Below, piece after piece: positions 56,457 to 64,000 of a stretch of DNA of 64,000 bases. Within the stretch, counting starts at the first letter, position 1, and every line of letters starts with the position of its first letter. The notes beneath the pieces are model-generated. The model saw nothing but the letters and a program-made list of their open reading frames with translations. It did no database searches and had not been told where the DNA came from. The position numbers and the translations under genes are program-made. Source of the DNA: Clostridia bacterium (GTDB taxonomy: Bacteria > Bacillota > Clostridia > Lachnospirales > CAG-274); contig JAUNGN010000001.1 in the NCBI GenBank assembly GCA_030524425.1, forward strand, positions 1 through 64,000. Reading direction: 5' to 3'.

Positions 56457-58151
56457 TTAAAAACTGCCTTTATCTGTAATATCTACAGCATCCTTTAAGG
56501 AATACCCATCACCTAAAAAGCCTTTTACAATCTCACCGTTACAAAGAGTAATATCACCTATTGATAAAGGCATATTAACCTGTTCCATAAACTTTCCAAA
56601 TTTATTTTTAGGAAGTAAATAAATATCAACTTCAATATTGTTTCCTCTGTCTGTCCTTACAAGAGCAGGTTTCTGCGGAGTTGTATTTAATATATATAAA
56701 CCGTATTGACTGTTTGTTTTTGTGTGAGAATAGAATTTTCCTCCAAGCTCTGTTATCTGATATTCCAATTCCCTGCCCACTTTATGTAAACCGCAAACTG
56801 CAATTTTCATCATTTCACTTTCCAAAAACAGCTTGGCTGTTTTTCTTGCAGCATTTTCTTCATTGCTTAAAGCAAAAATTGTAATTCCAAAAGGAAATTC
56901 GGTATCACTTGAATTTTCAGGCACTGCTATTGCCGACAAATCAAGTAAATTACAATGATTTGTGTATAAGCCCATAAGGGAATTGGTCTCAATAGGATTT
57001 TCCCTTACCTCATCTCTTGTAAAACTTCCTCCTGCCGTCGGCATAATCATAACAGAGTGCTTTAAAAGCTCCTTTGTTTTATGCCTGTATAACTGCAAAG
57101 CATGTAAATCTTCAAATAATCTTGAAGCTGTTGCCTCACTTCTGCAGCCTGAACGTAAAATTTTTTCTGTTACGGGGAAAGTTTCTCCGGGATTATTTTC
57201 TATAAATTCCTTTAAATCCTGCCATCTTTCAGCTACATAAGCACCCTCATATAAAATTAAGGCTGCCTTATTAAACATTTCATAGTCTATTTCTTCAATT
57301 TCAATACCTAAGGATTTTATTCTTTCAAGAGCATTAAGCCATTTTTCTCTGTAAATTTCAGCAAATTTACCAAAAAATTTGGGTTCGTATTTTGGAATAT
57401 AAATTTTTTCGGGATTTTTATCTCCTTTTATTTTATATTTTCTTGACCATGGACAATTTGTATCATAGCCTCTTGCTATACTGTCTACAAGCTCAGCTTC
57501 CTTGAGAGTTTTGGAAAATACCGTTACACAGTCAAGGCTTGCACAAGCAGGAACCACACCGCCTGTTGACCATGAGCCCAAAGGAGGCTTATATCCTACA
57601 AGAGTATTTAGCATTGCAGGAACTCTGCCCGAACCTGCCGTGTCTGTTCCAAGAGAAAAGGCTGCCAATCCAAGTGCCACACTTACTGCCGAGCCTGAAC
57701 TTGAACCACCGCTTATCATTTCACTCTGATAAGAGTTATGTACCTCTCCATAAGGACTTCTTGTGCCTACAAGACCTGTTGCAAACTGGTCCAAATTGGT
57801 TTTGCCTATGGGAATTGCACCTGCCTTAATAAGCTTTTCAACTACAAAAGCACTTTTTTTAGGAACATACTTAAACTTTGGACAAGCCGCTGTTGTAGGC
57901 ACACCTTCCAAATCAATATTATCTTTAATAGCAAAGGGAATACCCCAAAGAGGATAATTTTCTCTGTCCTTTGGAAGGTTGTCAATGTATTTTTGTATAA
58001 AGCTTAAATTTGGTTTCACAATCCAAATATTCCAATTATCATATTTTTCTGCCCTATTAATAATTTCTTCTATTAATTCCAAGGGCTTCATTCCATTATC
58101 ATAAGAATTTTTTATCCAGCTAATGGTAAGACTTTTGGGGAAATACGTCAT
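56457..58151 (-). CDS. atzF: Allophanate hydrolase
   Basis: A 564-residue amidase-signature enzyme, expected to split allophanate to ammonia and CO2. The Ser-cisSer-Lys triad is seen as Lys in PFAIKDNIDLEG, the GSSSGSAVSVALG segment, and the Ser of GTDTAGSGRVPA. The C-terminal 120 residues (from about 440) form the allophanate hydrolase C-terminal domain (MKIAVCGLHKVGRELE, INGEI-like end). It starts one base after the carboxylase stop. In fungi both parts are one protein; here they are separate genes. Confidence 0.9.
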   Translation of the reverse strand: MTYFPKSLTISWIKNSYDNGMKPLELIEEIINRAEKYDNWNIWIVKPNLSFIQKYIDNLPKDRENYPLWGIPFAIKDNIDLEGVPTTAACPKFKYVPKKSAFVVEKLIKAGAIPIGKTNLDQFATGLVGTRSPYGEVHNSYQSEMISGGSSSGSAVSVALGLAAFSLGTDTAGSGRVPAMLNTLVGYKPPLGSWSTGGVVPACASLDCVTVFSKTLKEAELVDSIARGYDTNCPWSRKYKIKGDKNPEKIYIPKYEPKFFGKFAEIYREKWLNALERIKSLGIEIEEIDYEMFNKAALILYEGAYVAERWQDLKEFIENNPGETFPVTEKILRSGCRSEATASRLFEDLHALQLYRHKTKELLKHSVMIMPTAGGSFTRDEVRENPIETNSLMGLYTNHCNLLDLSAIAVPENSSDTEFPFGITIFALSNEENAARKTAKLFLESEMMKIAVCGLHKVGRELEYQITELGGKFYSHTKTNSQYGLYILNTTPQKPALVRTDRGNNIEVDIYLLPKNKFGKFMEQVNMPLSIGDITLCNGEIVKGFLGDGYSLKDAVDITDKGSF

Positions 58152-58152
58152 A

Positions 58153-61100
58153 TTAGTCCTCCTTAATTTTTATTGCTGCAAGTACCTGTCCCGAATCCAC
58201 CTGCTCACCAGGTTTAACATAGATTTTTTCAATTATGCCGTCATATTCCGATTCAATGGGAAATTCCATTTTCATACTTTCAAGAACTGCAATTTCATCA
58301 CCCTTTAAAACAGACTGACCCTCTTTTGCAGCAACTTTCCACACACTTCCGGGAATTGTAGCATTTACTCCTTCGCAGTTATCAGGAATTTGTAAAATTT
58401 CATTATGTGATATATCATCATTTTCTGATATAAAATGATCAAGACCAAGTTCATGCCATCTCTGTCTTTCTGCCTCAAAGCTTGCCTCCTGATGAGCCTT
58501 AAATTTTGAAGCCGATTCCTTTATGCTTTCAAGATATTTTTTATATTCGCCTAAATTAAATGTAGTTTCTTCTATTTCAATGTCAAATTCTCCTCTTAAA
58601 AAATCATCTCTGTATTTTAAGATTTCATTGGCACTGCAAGGATAAAATTTAATTTGGTCAAAAAAGTTTAAAAGCCATGGCTTGCCCTTTTTAAAATATT
58701 TTGTTTCCCTTAAAGAATTCCACATTTGTATGGTTCTTCCGACAAACTGATATCCTCCCGGGCCTTCCATACCATAAACACAAAGATAAGCACCGCCAAT
58801 ACCTACGGCATTTTCAGGAGTCCACGGTCTTGCGGGATTATATTTTGTTGTAACCATTCTGTGTCTTGGGTCTACAGGAGTTGCAACAGGGGCACCTAAA
58901 TAAACATCCCCAAGACCCATTACAAGGTAATCCGCTTCAAAAACAATTTTTGCAACATCCTCAACACGTTCAAGACCATTTATTCTCCTTATAAATTCAG
59001 GATTACTCGGACACCATGGTGCATCAGCCCTTACAGTTTGCTGATAGCGCTTTGCTGCAAGCTGTGTCTGCGGGTCATCCCAAGACAGAGGAAGTTTTAT
59101 TATTCTTGACGGAACAGTAATATCATCAAGCTCCTTAAGGTCATTGTTTATCTTCTCAATTTCTTTTGCTGCTTCCAAAGCCTCTATTTTATCTACATCA
59201 AAATGAACCTGCAAAGACCTTATACCCGGTGTCATATCAATAATAGGCAAGCTGCTTTTTTTAAGAAGCTCCATAAGAATGTGAGCCCTGAATCTAAGCT
59301 CAATATTAAGCTCCATTTTTCCAAATTCAATAAGTATATTTTCTTCACCGTCAAGTCTTATTATATATTCAATATTATCGGCTATACCCTTTGAAATAAC
59401 AGCATAATTTGCATCAATATTCATTTGCTTTGGCAGTTCTATAAGAATATTGCCATTTTTAATATTTTCTTCAACATTTAATCTTATTTCCTTTGCCTGT
59501 TCCAATGTCAATAATTGAAAATGTACTTTATCTCCCGGGTGGAGCTGACCAAGTTTCCACATTTCACCCTTAGCCGTTGTAACAGGGCAAACAAAGCCGC
59601 CAAGGCTTGGTCCGTCAGGACCCAATAAAATTGACTGATCCCCCGTTAAGTCAAGAGTACCTATTGCATAAGCATTGTCGTGAATATTGGATGGGTGCAA
59701 GCCTGCTTCTCCGCCGTCTTCTCTAACCCATGGAGGAATAGGACCGTTTAATCTTATACCGGTTCTTGCCGAATTAAAATTAACAGTGTAAACAGACGTT
59801 GTAAGCTCATCTAAATATTCCGGCTTCAAATATTCATAAGTGGGCTGTGGTCCCGGAATTACACCAATTGTCCATTCATTTGTAATATTTGGAATAAAAT
59901 TTTTATCAAAACTATTTTTGCAATCTGTAACACATATGTCCTTTAACCTTAACACATCACCTGTTCTTAATGTTCTTCCGTTGTGACCGCCAAATTTACC
60001 GTCAACAAATGTTGATGAGCTGCCCATAATTTGCGGTACTTCAATTCCTCCCGCAACTGTAATATAACACCTCATTCCAATTTTACAAGTGCCGAGTTTT
60101 AACACATCCATGGCTTCTGCATTAATAACGGTATACATTGGTATTTCTTTTCCGTTTAAAGCAGGATTCATATTTGCTCCGGTAAGACAAAAACTCACAG
60201 AGGTTCTGAATCTGTATGTACCGCCTTTTAAAGTAAGCTCAATACCTGCAGCATTTTCATCATTTCTCAAAAGTCTGTTGCCAATTCTGAAACTATAACT
60301 ATCCATAGCACCGCAGGGCGGCACTCCTACTGTCCAATAACCAATCATACCCTTGCTGTCCTGAACTGTAGACTGAACTCCGCCGTCTAAAACCTCTATG
60401 GCATTTTCTTCAGCTGAAAAATCATCAAGCATTTTTGTAAAAAGTCTGCCCTGAGAATATTCCTTAGTATTAATTAAAGCCTTTAAATACTGCATATTTG
60501 TAGTAAGTCCATAAATTCTTGATTTATCAAGAACTTCCCTCATCTTATTTAAAGCTTCTTCTCTGTCATTTCCATATACAATAAGCTTTGCAAGCATTGG
60601 GTCATAAAGGGGAGATACTTCGATATTTTTTTTAATCCATGTTTCAATTCTCGCCTTGTCATAAAAAATTACATCATCGACTTTTCCGCTGCTTGGTCTG
60701 AAATTATTTATACAGTCCTCGGCATAAACTCTTACTTCTATTGAATGACCCGAAACGGTATATTCCTTTTCAATTCCTTTAAGCTCACCGCAGGCTTCTT
60801 TTATCATCCATTCAACAAGGTCAACGCCTGTTACTTCTTCCGTAATTCCATGTTCAACCTGTAAACGGGTGTTTACCTCAAGAAAATAAAATTTTTCATC
60901 TGATTCATCATATAAAAATTCAACTGTACCTGCACTTCTGTAGCCTGCAATTTTTGCTAAATTTTTAGCTGCTTCATGCATTTTTACTCTTACCTTTTCA
61001 GGAAAATTGGGAGCAGGTGATTCTTCAACTACCTTTTGATTTCTTCTTTGAACAGAACAATCTCTTTCACCCAAAACAGCAACTTCACCATATTCATTGC

Positions 61101-61740
61101 CAAAAATCTGAACTTCAATATGCCTAGCTTTTCTTATATATTTTTCAATAAAAACCCCGCCGTCATTAAAGTTGCTTTCAGCAAGATGAATTACATTATC
61201 ATAAGAATTTTTAAGCTCATCCTCATTCTCGCAAATTCTGATGCCAATACCGCCACCCCCTGCCGTACTTTTAATCATTACAGGATAGCCTATTACATTT
61301 GCAGCCTTAACCGCTTCCTCCAGATTTGAAAGCAAACCTGTTCCTGACAATAACGGCACATTTGCTTTTTCGGCAATTTCTCTTGCAGAATGCTTTAAGC
61401 CGAAAAGCTTAATTTGTTCAGAATCGGGACCAATAAACTTAATACCTTTTTCTTCACACTTTGCTGCAAATTCAGTATTTTCACTTAAAAATCCATAGCC
61501 CGGATGAATGGCTTCCGCACCTGTTTTTATTGCAGCGTCAATAATTTTTTCTATTACAAGGTAAGTATCCTTTGCACTACCCTCACCAATATATACAGCT
61601 TCATCTGCATTTTCTTTATGCAAACTGTCTCTGTCAGCCTTTGAATAAACCGCTGCACTTTTAATACCCATTTTATTCAAAGTTCTTTCTATTCTTACAG
61701 CAATAGCTCCTCTGTTAGCTATTAATACCTTTTTAAACAT
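58153..61740 (-). CDS. Biotin-dependent urea/guanidine carboxylase
   Basis: A 1195-residue multidomain carboxylase. Domain order: biotin carboxylase (residues 1-450; KSTAGGGGIGIR, EVNTRLQVEHGITEEV), a KipI/KipA-type carboxyltransferase pair (about 460-1080; GGVQSTVQDSKGMIGY, GLGDVYLGAPVATPVDPRHR, VGIGGAYLCVYGMEGPGGYQFVGRT) and a biotin carrier domain at the end with VLESMKMEF (biotinyl Lys). This is the urea-carboxylase architecture. Recent work reassigns many such enzymes beside DUF1989 genes to guanidine carboxylase. I cannot tell which from sequence alone, but the two DUF1989 genes upstream favour guanidine. RBS: GAGGTG. Confidence 0.93.
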   Translation of the reverse strand: MFKKVLIANRGAIAVRIERTLNKMGIKSAAVYSKADRDSLHKENADEAVYIGEGSAKDTYLVIEKIIDAAIKTGAEAIHPGYGFLSENTEFAAKCEEKGIKFIGPDSEQIKLFGLKHSAREIAEKANVPLLSGTGLLSNLEEAVKAANVIGYPVMIKSTAGGGGIGIRICENEDELKNSYDNVIHLAESNFNDGGVFIEKYIRKARHIEVQIFGNEYGEVAVLGERDCSVQRRNQKVVEESPAPNFPEKVRVKMHEAAKNLAKIAGYRSAGTVEFLYDESDEKFYFLEVNTRLQVEHGITEEVTGVDLVEWMIKEACGELKGIEKEYTVSGHSIEVRVYAEDCINNFRPSSGKVDDVIFYDKARIETWIKKNIEVSPLYDPMLAKLIVYGNDREEALNKMREVLDKSRIYGLTTNMQYLKALINTKEYSQGRLFTKMLDDFSAEENAIEVLDGGVQSTVQDSKGMIGYWTVGVPPCGAMDSYSFRIGNRLLRNDENAAGIELTLKGGTYRFRTSVSFCLTGANMNPALNGKEIPMYTVINAEAMDVLKLGTCKIGMRCYITVAGGIEVPQIMGSSSTFVDGKFGGHNGRTLRTGDVLRLKDICVTDCKNSFDKNFIPNITNEWTIGVIPGPQPTYEYLKPEYLDELTTSVYTVNFNSARTGIRLNGPIPPWVREDGGEAGLHPSNIHDNAYAIGTLDLTGDQSILLGPDGPSLGGFVCPVTTAKGEMWKLGQLHPGDKVHFQLLTLEQAKEIRLNVEENIKNGNILIELPKQMNIDANYAVISKGIADNIEYIIRLDGEENILIEFGKMELNIELRFRAHILMELLKKSSLPIIDMTPGIRSLQVHFDVDKIEALEAAKEIEKINNDLKELDDITVPSRIIKLPLSWDDPQTQLAAKRYQQTVRADAPWCPSNPEFIRRINGLERVEDVAKIVFEADYLVMGLGDVYLGAPVATPVDPRHRMVTTKYNPARPWTPENAVGIGGAYLCVYGMEGPGGYQFVGRTIQMWNSLRETKYFKKGKPWLLNFFDQIKFYPCSANEILKYRDDFLRGEFDIEIEETTFNLGEYKKYLESIKESASKFKAHQEASFEAERQRWHELGLDHFISENDDISHNEILQIPDNCEGVNATIPGSVWKVAAKEGQSVLKGDEIAVLESMKMEFPIESEYDGIIEKIYVKPGEQVDSGQVLAAIKIKED

Positions 61741-61772
61741 TTATATCACCTCAATTAATTGCCATAAAAGAT

Positions 61773-61826
61773 AAATACCACAGGCAATTTAATCTGCTCC
61801 ATTGCAGATACTTGTCCGTGGTATTT
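61773..61826 (-). other. Nested stem-loop between uca1 and the carboxylase gene
   Basis: On the minus strand an outer stem AAATACCAC / GTGGTATTT encloses an inner hairpin ATCTGC / GCAGAT with unpaired purine-rich joins (GGACAAGT and TAAATTGCCT). It begins 7 nt after the upstream stop and ends about 30 nt before the carboxylase start. The tail TTTATCTTTTATG is only partly T-rich. It could be an attenuator, a message-stabilising structure or a ligand-sensing RNA; I could not match it to the guanidine riboswitch classes. Confidence 0.5.
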
Positions 61827-61832
61827 AAAACA

Positions 61833-62483
61833 TTAATCCCATATAATTAATCTTACGGGAGTAGGATTATAAGCATTACATGGATTATTAAGCTGAGGAC
61901 AGTTACTGATTAAGATCATAACATCCTCCAAGGCTTTCATTTCAACATAATTTCCCGGTGCTGATACACCATCATCAAATTTTAAGCCGCCTTCCTTTGT
62001 AACAGGTACATTCATAAAAAAGTTTATGTTGGGGGCTAAATCTCTTTTTTGAATATCGGCTTCCGTATTATCCGCAAGCTGAAGCATAAAACTATCTCTG
62101 CAATTGTGCATATACCTTTTATCTCTTGAATATCTTACGGTATTGCTTTGAGATGAACAAGCTCCGCCCAATGTATCATGTCTGCCTGTTTTATCAGCTG
62201 TAATTTCAAGAAGAGGCTTTCCTGATTCAGCCCTTAAAATACTTCCTGTTGTAAGATAAATATTTTTCTGCATTAAAATTGTTTGTATTGCACTGTAGTG
62301 GTCCTCAGGATTTTTTAAATCATAAAATGTTGTATCAACTGCCTGATTACCCTCCACATCTAAAATTCTGAAACTCTGACCTGCCTTAAGGGGATGAATC
62401 CAGCCTAAGCCTGCATTGAGAACTTCGTTATAAACAGCATCTTCTATTTTTAATTTACTTTCTTTTTTTACTAATCCATACAT
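61833..62483 (-). CDS. Urea-carboxylase-associated DUF1989 protein 1
   Basis: A 216-residue DUF1989 protein. Conserved pieces are [43 protein letters not shown] and [18 protein letters not shown]. The pair of such proteins is reported to form carboxyguanidine deiminase, which turns carboxyguanidine into allophanate and ammonia. It lies 18 nt after its partner gene and upstream of the carboxylase. RBS: GGAGGG. Confidence 0.9.
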   Translation of the reverse strand: MYGLVKKESKLKIEDAVYNEVLNAGLGWIHPLKAGQSFRILDVEGNQAVDTTFYDLKNPEDHYSAIQTILMQKNIYLTTGSILRAESGKPLLEITADKTGRHDTLGGACSSQSNTVRYSRDKRYMHNCRDSFMLQLADNTEADIQKRDLAPNINFFMNVPVTKEGGLKFDDGVSAPGNYVEMKALEDVMILISNCPQLNNPCNAYNPTPVRLIIWD

Positions 62484-62501
62484 ACTCTGTACCCTCCTAT
62501 A

Positions 62502-63221
62502 TTAAAGACCTAAGAGATTATTATAATCCCAAGTATTTTCAAATGCTCTGTAATTTTCATCTCTGAAGTTTACACAATAATCGGTTAAATCAACAGGAGG
62601 TGCATTATAAACCTCCATTGTAATTGGTACTGAAGGATATTCCTTAGATGGGTTAAGAGGGTTTGGAGTATTTGAAGCAATAAACAAAATATCCATTTCA
62701 GTCCTTAAAGTTACGGTTGCACCGTCCTTACAATGATTATTTTCATAATGCATACTGCCATCTTCCTCTACATAAACCTTTGAAAAAAGATTTACACAAG
62801 GTACTATATCTCTTTTGCCCATATTGTTCCTTACAAGCTCAATTTTGAAATTTTCTTCACCACAGCGATAAAAATCATTACCCTGAACCTGATAAGATGT
62901 TTTTCCATATTTCTCATCAGTTAAAATTCTTGTTGTATGACCTGAAATACTGTCATGCCACCCTAAACTGTCTTGAACAATACTTGCCAAAACTCTGCCA
63001 TTGTCACTCATAAGCACATTGCCCTTTGTAAGATGTGATGTATACTGTGCCTTAAGGGTATCAGGCATATTATATCTTTCTGATTTATCCCTCATATTGT
63101 ATAAAAGAACAGATAAATTAGCATTATCACCTAATGCCTTAAAATGAATGTATTTACCTTTGCCTATAAAACCTGACCATTTTTCCCCGGCTCTGAATTC
63201 CTTTGTGAAAATTTTCTGCAT
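62502..63221 (-). CDS. Urea-carboxylase-associated DUF1989 protein 2
   Basis: A 239-residue DUF1989 protein with EFRAGEKWSGFIGKGKYIHF, NLFSKVYVEEDG, CKDGATVTLRTEMDILFIASNTPNPLNP and VPITMEVYNAPPVD. It is diverged from its partner and is probably the second subunit of the heteromer. I use the ATG at 63221, because GGGAGG lies 9 nt upstream, inside a frame that could otherwise begin at 63239. It is the first gene of the catabolic operon seen here. Confidence 0.88.
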   Translation of the reverse strand: MQKIFTKEFRAGEKWSGFIGKGKYIHFKALGDNANLSVLLYNMRDKSERYNMPDTLKAQYTSHLTKGNVLMSDNGRVLASIVQDSLGWHDSISGHTTRILTDEKYGKTSYQVQGNDFYRCGEENFKIELVRNNMGKRDIVPCVNLFSKVYVEEDGSMHYENNHCKDGATVTLRTEMDILFIASNTPNPLNPSKEYPSVPITMEVYNAPPVDLTDYCVNFRDENYRAFENTWDYNNLLGL

Positions 63222-63256
63222 ATATATTGCCTCCCTCATATTTTATAAAAACAAAA

Positions 63257-63288
63257 AGAGCCTAAAGACTTTTATGTCCTTAAGCTCC
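63257..63288 (-). terminator. Strong hairpin/terminator before the catabolic operon
   Basis: On the minus strand GGAGCTTAAGGAC pairs with GTCTTTAGGCTCT over 13 positions (three G-U) with a 6-nt loop, followed by TTTTTGTTTTT. It ends the LuxR-type gene, or it acts as an attenuator in the leader of the operon, whose start is only about 35 nt further on. Confidence 0.78.
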
Positions 63289-63383
63289 TTCACTTATCTT
63301 ATGCACAACATTATAGCTTTTTAAATAAATTTATTCAATTCCTCTAAATTATGATTTTATAAATTTTTTCTCATACTTTAGTT

Positions 63384-63992
63384 CTAATTTTTATCATTTT
63401 CATCTGAGTATACCAAATTTACAAGCTGTGTTCTGCTGTTTACTCCCATTTTATTAAATAAATTATATATATGCTTTTTTACTGTTGAAAGACTTATTGA
63501 TAATTTATCACCAATTTCATTATTTAAAAGACCCTTCGATATAAGCTTTAAAATTTCACACTCTCTTTTTGTAAGCTCATATTTATTTTTAACATAATCA
63601 AATCTGTCAAAATCTTTTACTTCGGCTTTTTTACTGCACAAATTATATATAATGTTTGCAATGTGCCCTTTTAACACATTTAAAATATATATGTCCTTTT
63701 CCCTAAAATCCCCAAAAAGCTCATTTCTAAATAAATTAAATACTCCTAAAATTCTGTTATTATTAATTATCAATATACCGCATCCATAGGGAATATCCTC
63801 ATTTTTTAAAAATTCTCTGAAAAAATCGGTTTCAACTCTCAAATTATCATTTAAAATATCCGAATCTCTGTATACCATAGTTTCGTGATTTATTTCATAA
63901 GCAAACTTTAAATAATCACTGTCGTAATATTTGTTAATATAATCATCTATTCCCCTTTCTTCCATACCTTCAAAATATGATTTTTCTTTCAT
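63384..63992 (-). CDS. LuxR-family regulator, 5' part probably beyond the window
   Basis: A 202-residue segment with a C-terminal LuxR/GerE helix-turn-helix (LTKRECEILKLISKGLLNNEIGDKLSIS, STVKKHIYNLFNKMG). The middle has VYRDSDILNDN and GCGILIINNNRILGVFNLFRN, matching the LuxR-type gene split by the IS3 element (CYRDTDILTDE, GCGLIIMNNERVCCFLNILRS). Relative to that gene the N-terminal part of about 70 residues is missing, and the frame stays open to the window edge, so the real start is likely outside. It is upstream of the guanidine/urea operon and probably regulates it (inference). Confidence 0.82.
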   Translation of the reverse strand: MKEKSYFEGMEERGIDDYINKYYDSDYLKFAYEINHETMVYRDSDILNDNLRVETDFFREFLKNEDIPYGCGILIINNNRILGVFNLFRNELFGDFREKDIYILNVLKGHIANIIYNLCSKKAEVKDFDRFDYVKNKYELTKRECEILKLISKGLLNNEIGDKLSISLSTVKKHIYNLFNKMGVNSRTQLVNLVYSDENDKN

Positions 63993-64000
63993 AATATTTC

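Noticed and set aside
63222-63383. Guanidine-I (ykkC) riboswitch before the catabolic operon
   Set aside because: I looked for the conserved ykkC core segments upstream of the DUF1989 gene and found only a terminator-like hairpin.

Overview
The window reads as a low-GC, spore-forming member of the Clostridia, probably an anaerobic gut-type Firmicute. The grounds are strong A+T bias, AGGAGG-type ribosome binding sites with frequent TTG/GTG starts, a CotS-family spore-coat protein, VanW-family wall proteins, SLH-domain surface anchoring and the lepA-hemW gene order. The exact family cannot be fixed from sequence alone. Almost every gene from about 28.8 kb to the right end is on the minus strand. 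No rRNA, tRNA or CRISPR array was seen.

Region 1 (1-26.8 kb) is mostly core functions: a thioredoxin-reductase-like flavoprotein, a DUF2334 deacetylase-like protein, an L,D-transpeptidase, a lone nadB, a BspA-type leucine-rich-repeat surface protein, a GNAT/DUF2156 pair, pepF, glgB, a CotS-like protein, an aroK-aroE-yqeG run, hemW-lepA, a TIGR01212 radical SAM protein and addA (with no addB beside it). Pointing the other way is a small membrane-peptide gene followed by two YoaR/VanW-type wall proteins.

Region 2 (26.8-28.8 kb) holds three small accessory genes (VOC, DUF1697, DUF3795) and a GC-richer scar with a perfect hairpin, ending at the terminator of the next operon.

Region 3 (28.7-48.7 kb) is the most interesting part: a biosynthesis and export locus that I do not recognise as a described system. 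In transcription order it encodes an NTF2-like/LytTR regulator; then, after a terminator, an orphan type-1 periplasmic-binding lipoprotein, a HlyD-type adaptor, a C39-peptidase ABC exporter and a second ABC exporter (both resembling the NHLM bacteriocin export pair). These are followed by a one-module NRPS (C-A-PCP-TE), a 2665-residue Calx-beta/CARDB/SLH surface protein, a 49-residue peptide with a double-glycine leader and Ser-rich core, and an Lgt-like membrane protein. The A-domain specificity residues match the EntF serine code almost exactly, and the thioesterase has Cys where Ser is usual. No standard RiPP-modifying enzyme is present, so the NRPS is the only evident chemistry.

Region 4 (48.9-64 kb) is a nitrogen-scavenging locus: two DUF1989 proteins, a biotin-dependent urea/guanidine carboxylase, allophanate hydrolase, two tandem PII proteins, an ABC importer, an isochorismatase-fold hydrolase and a second NMT1-like binding lipoprotein. 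The DUF1989 pair points to guanidine rather than urea. LuxR-type regulators sit at both sides. One of them is split after codon 8 by an intact IS3-family element whose 3-bp target duplication lets the original reading frame be rebuilt exactly.
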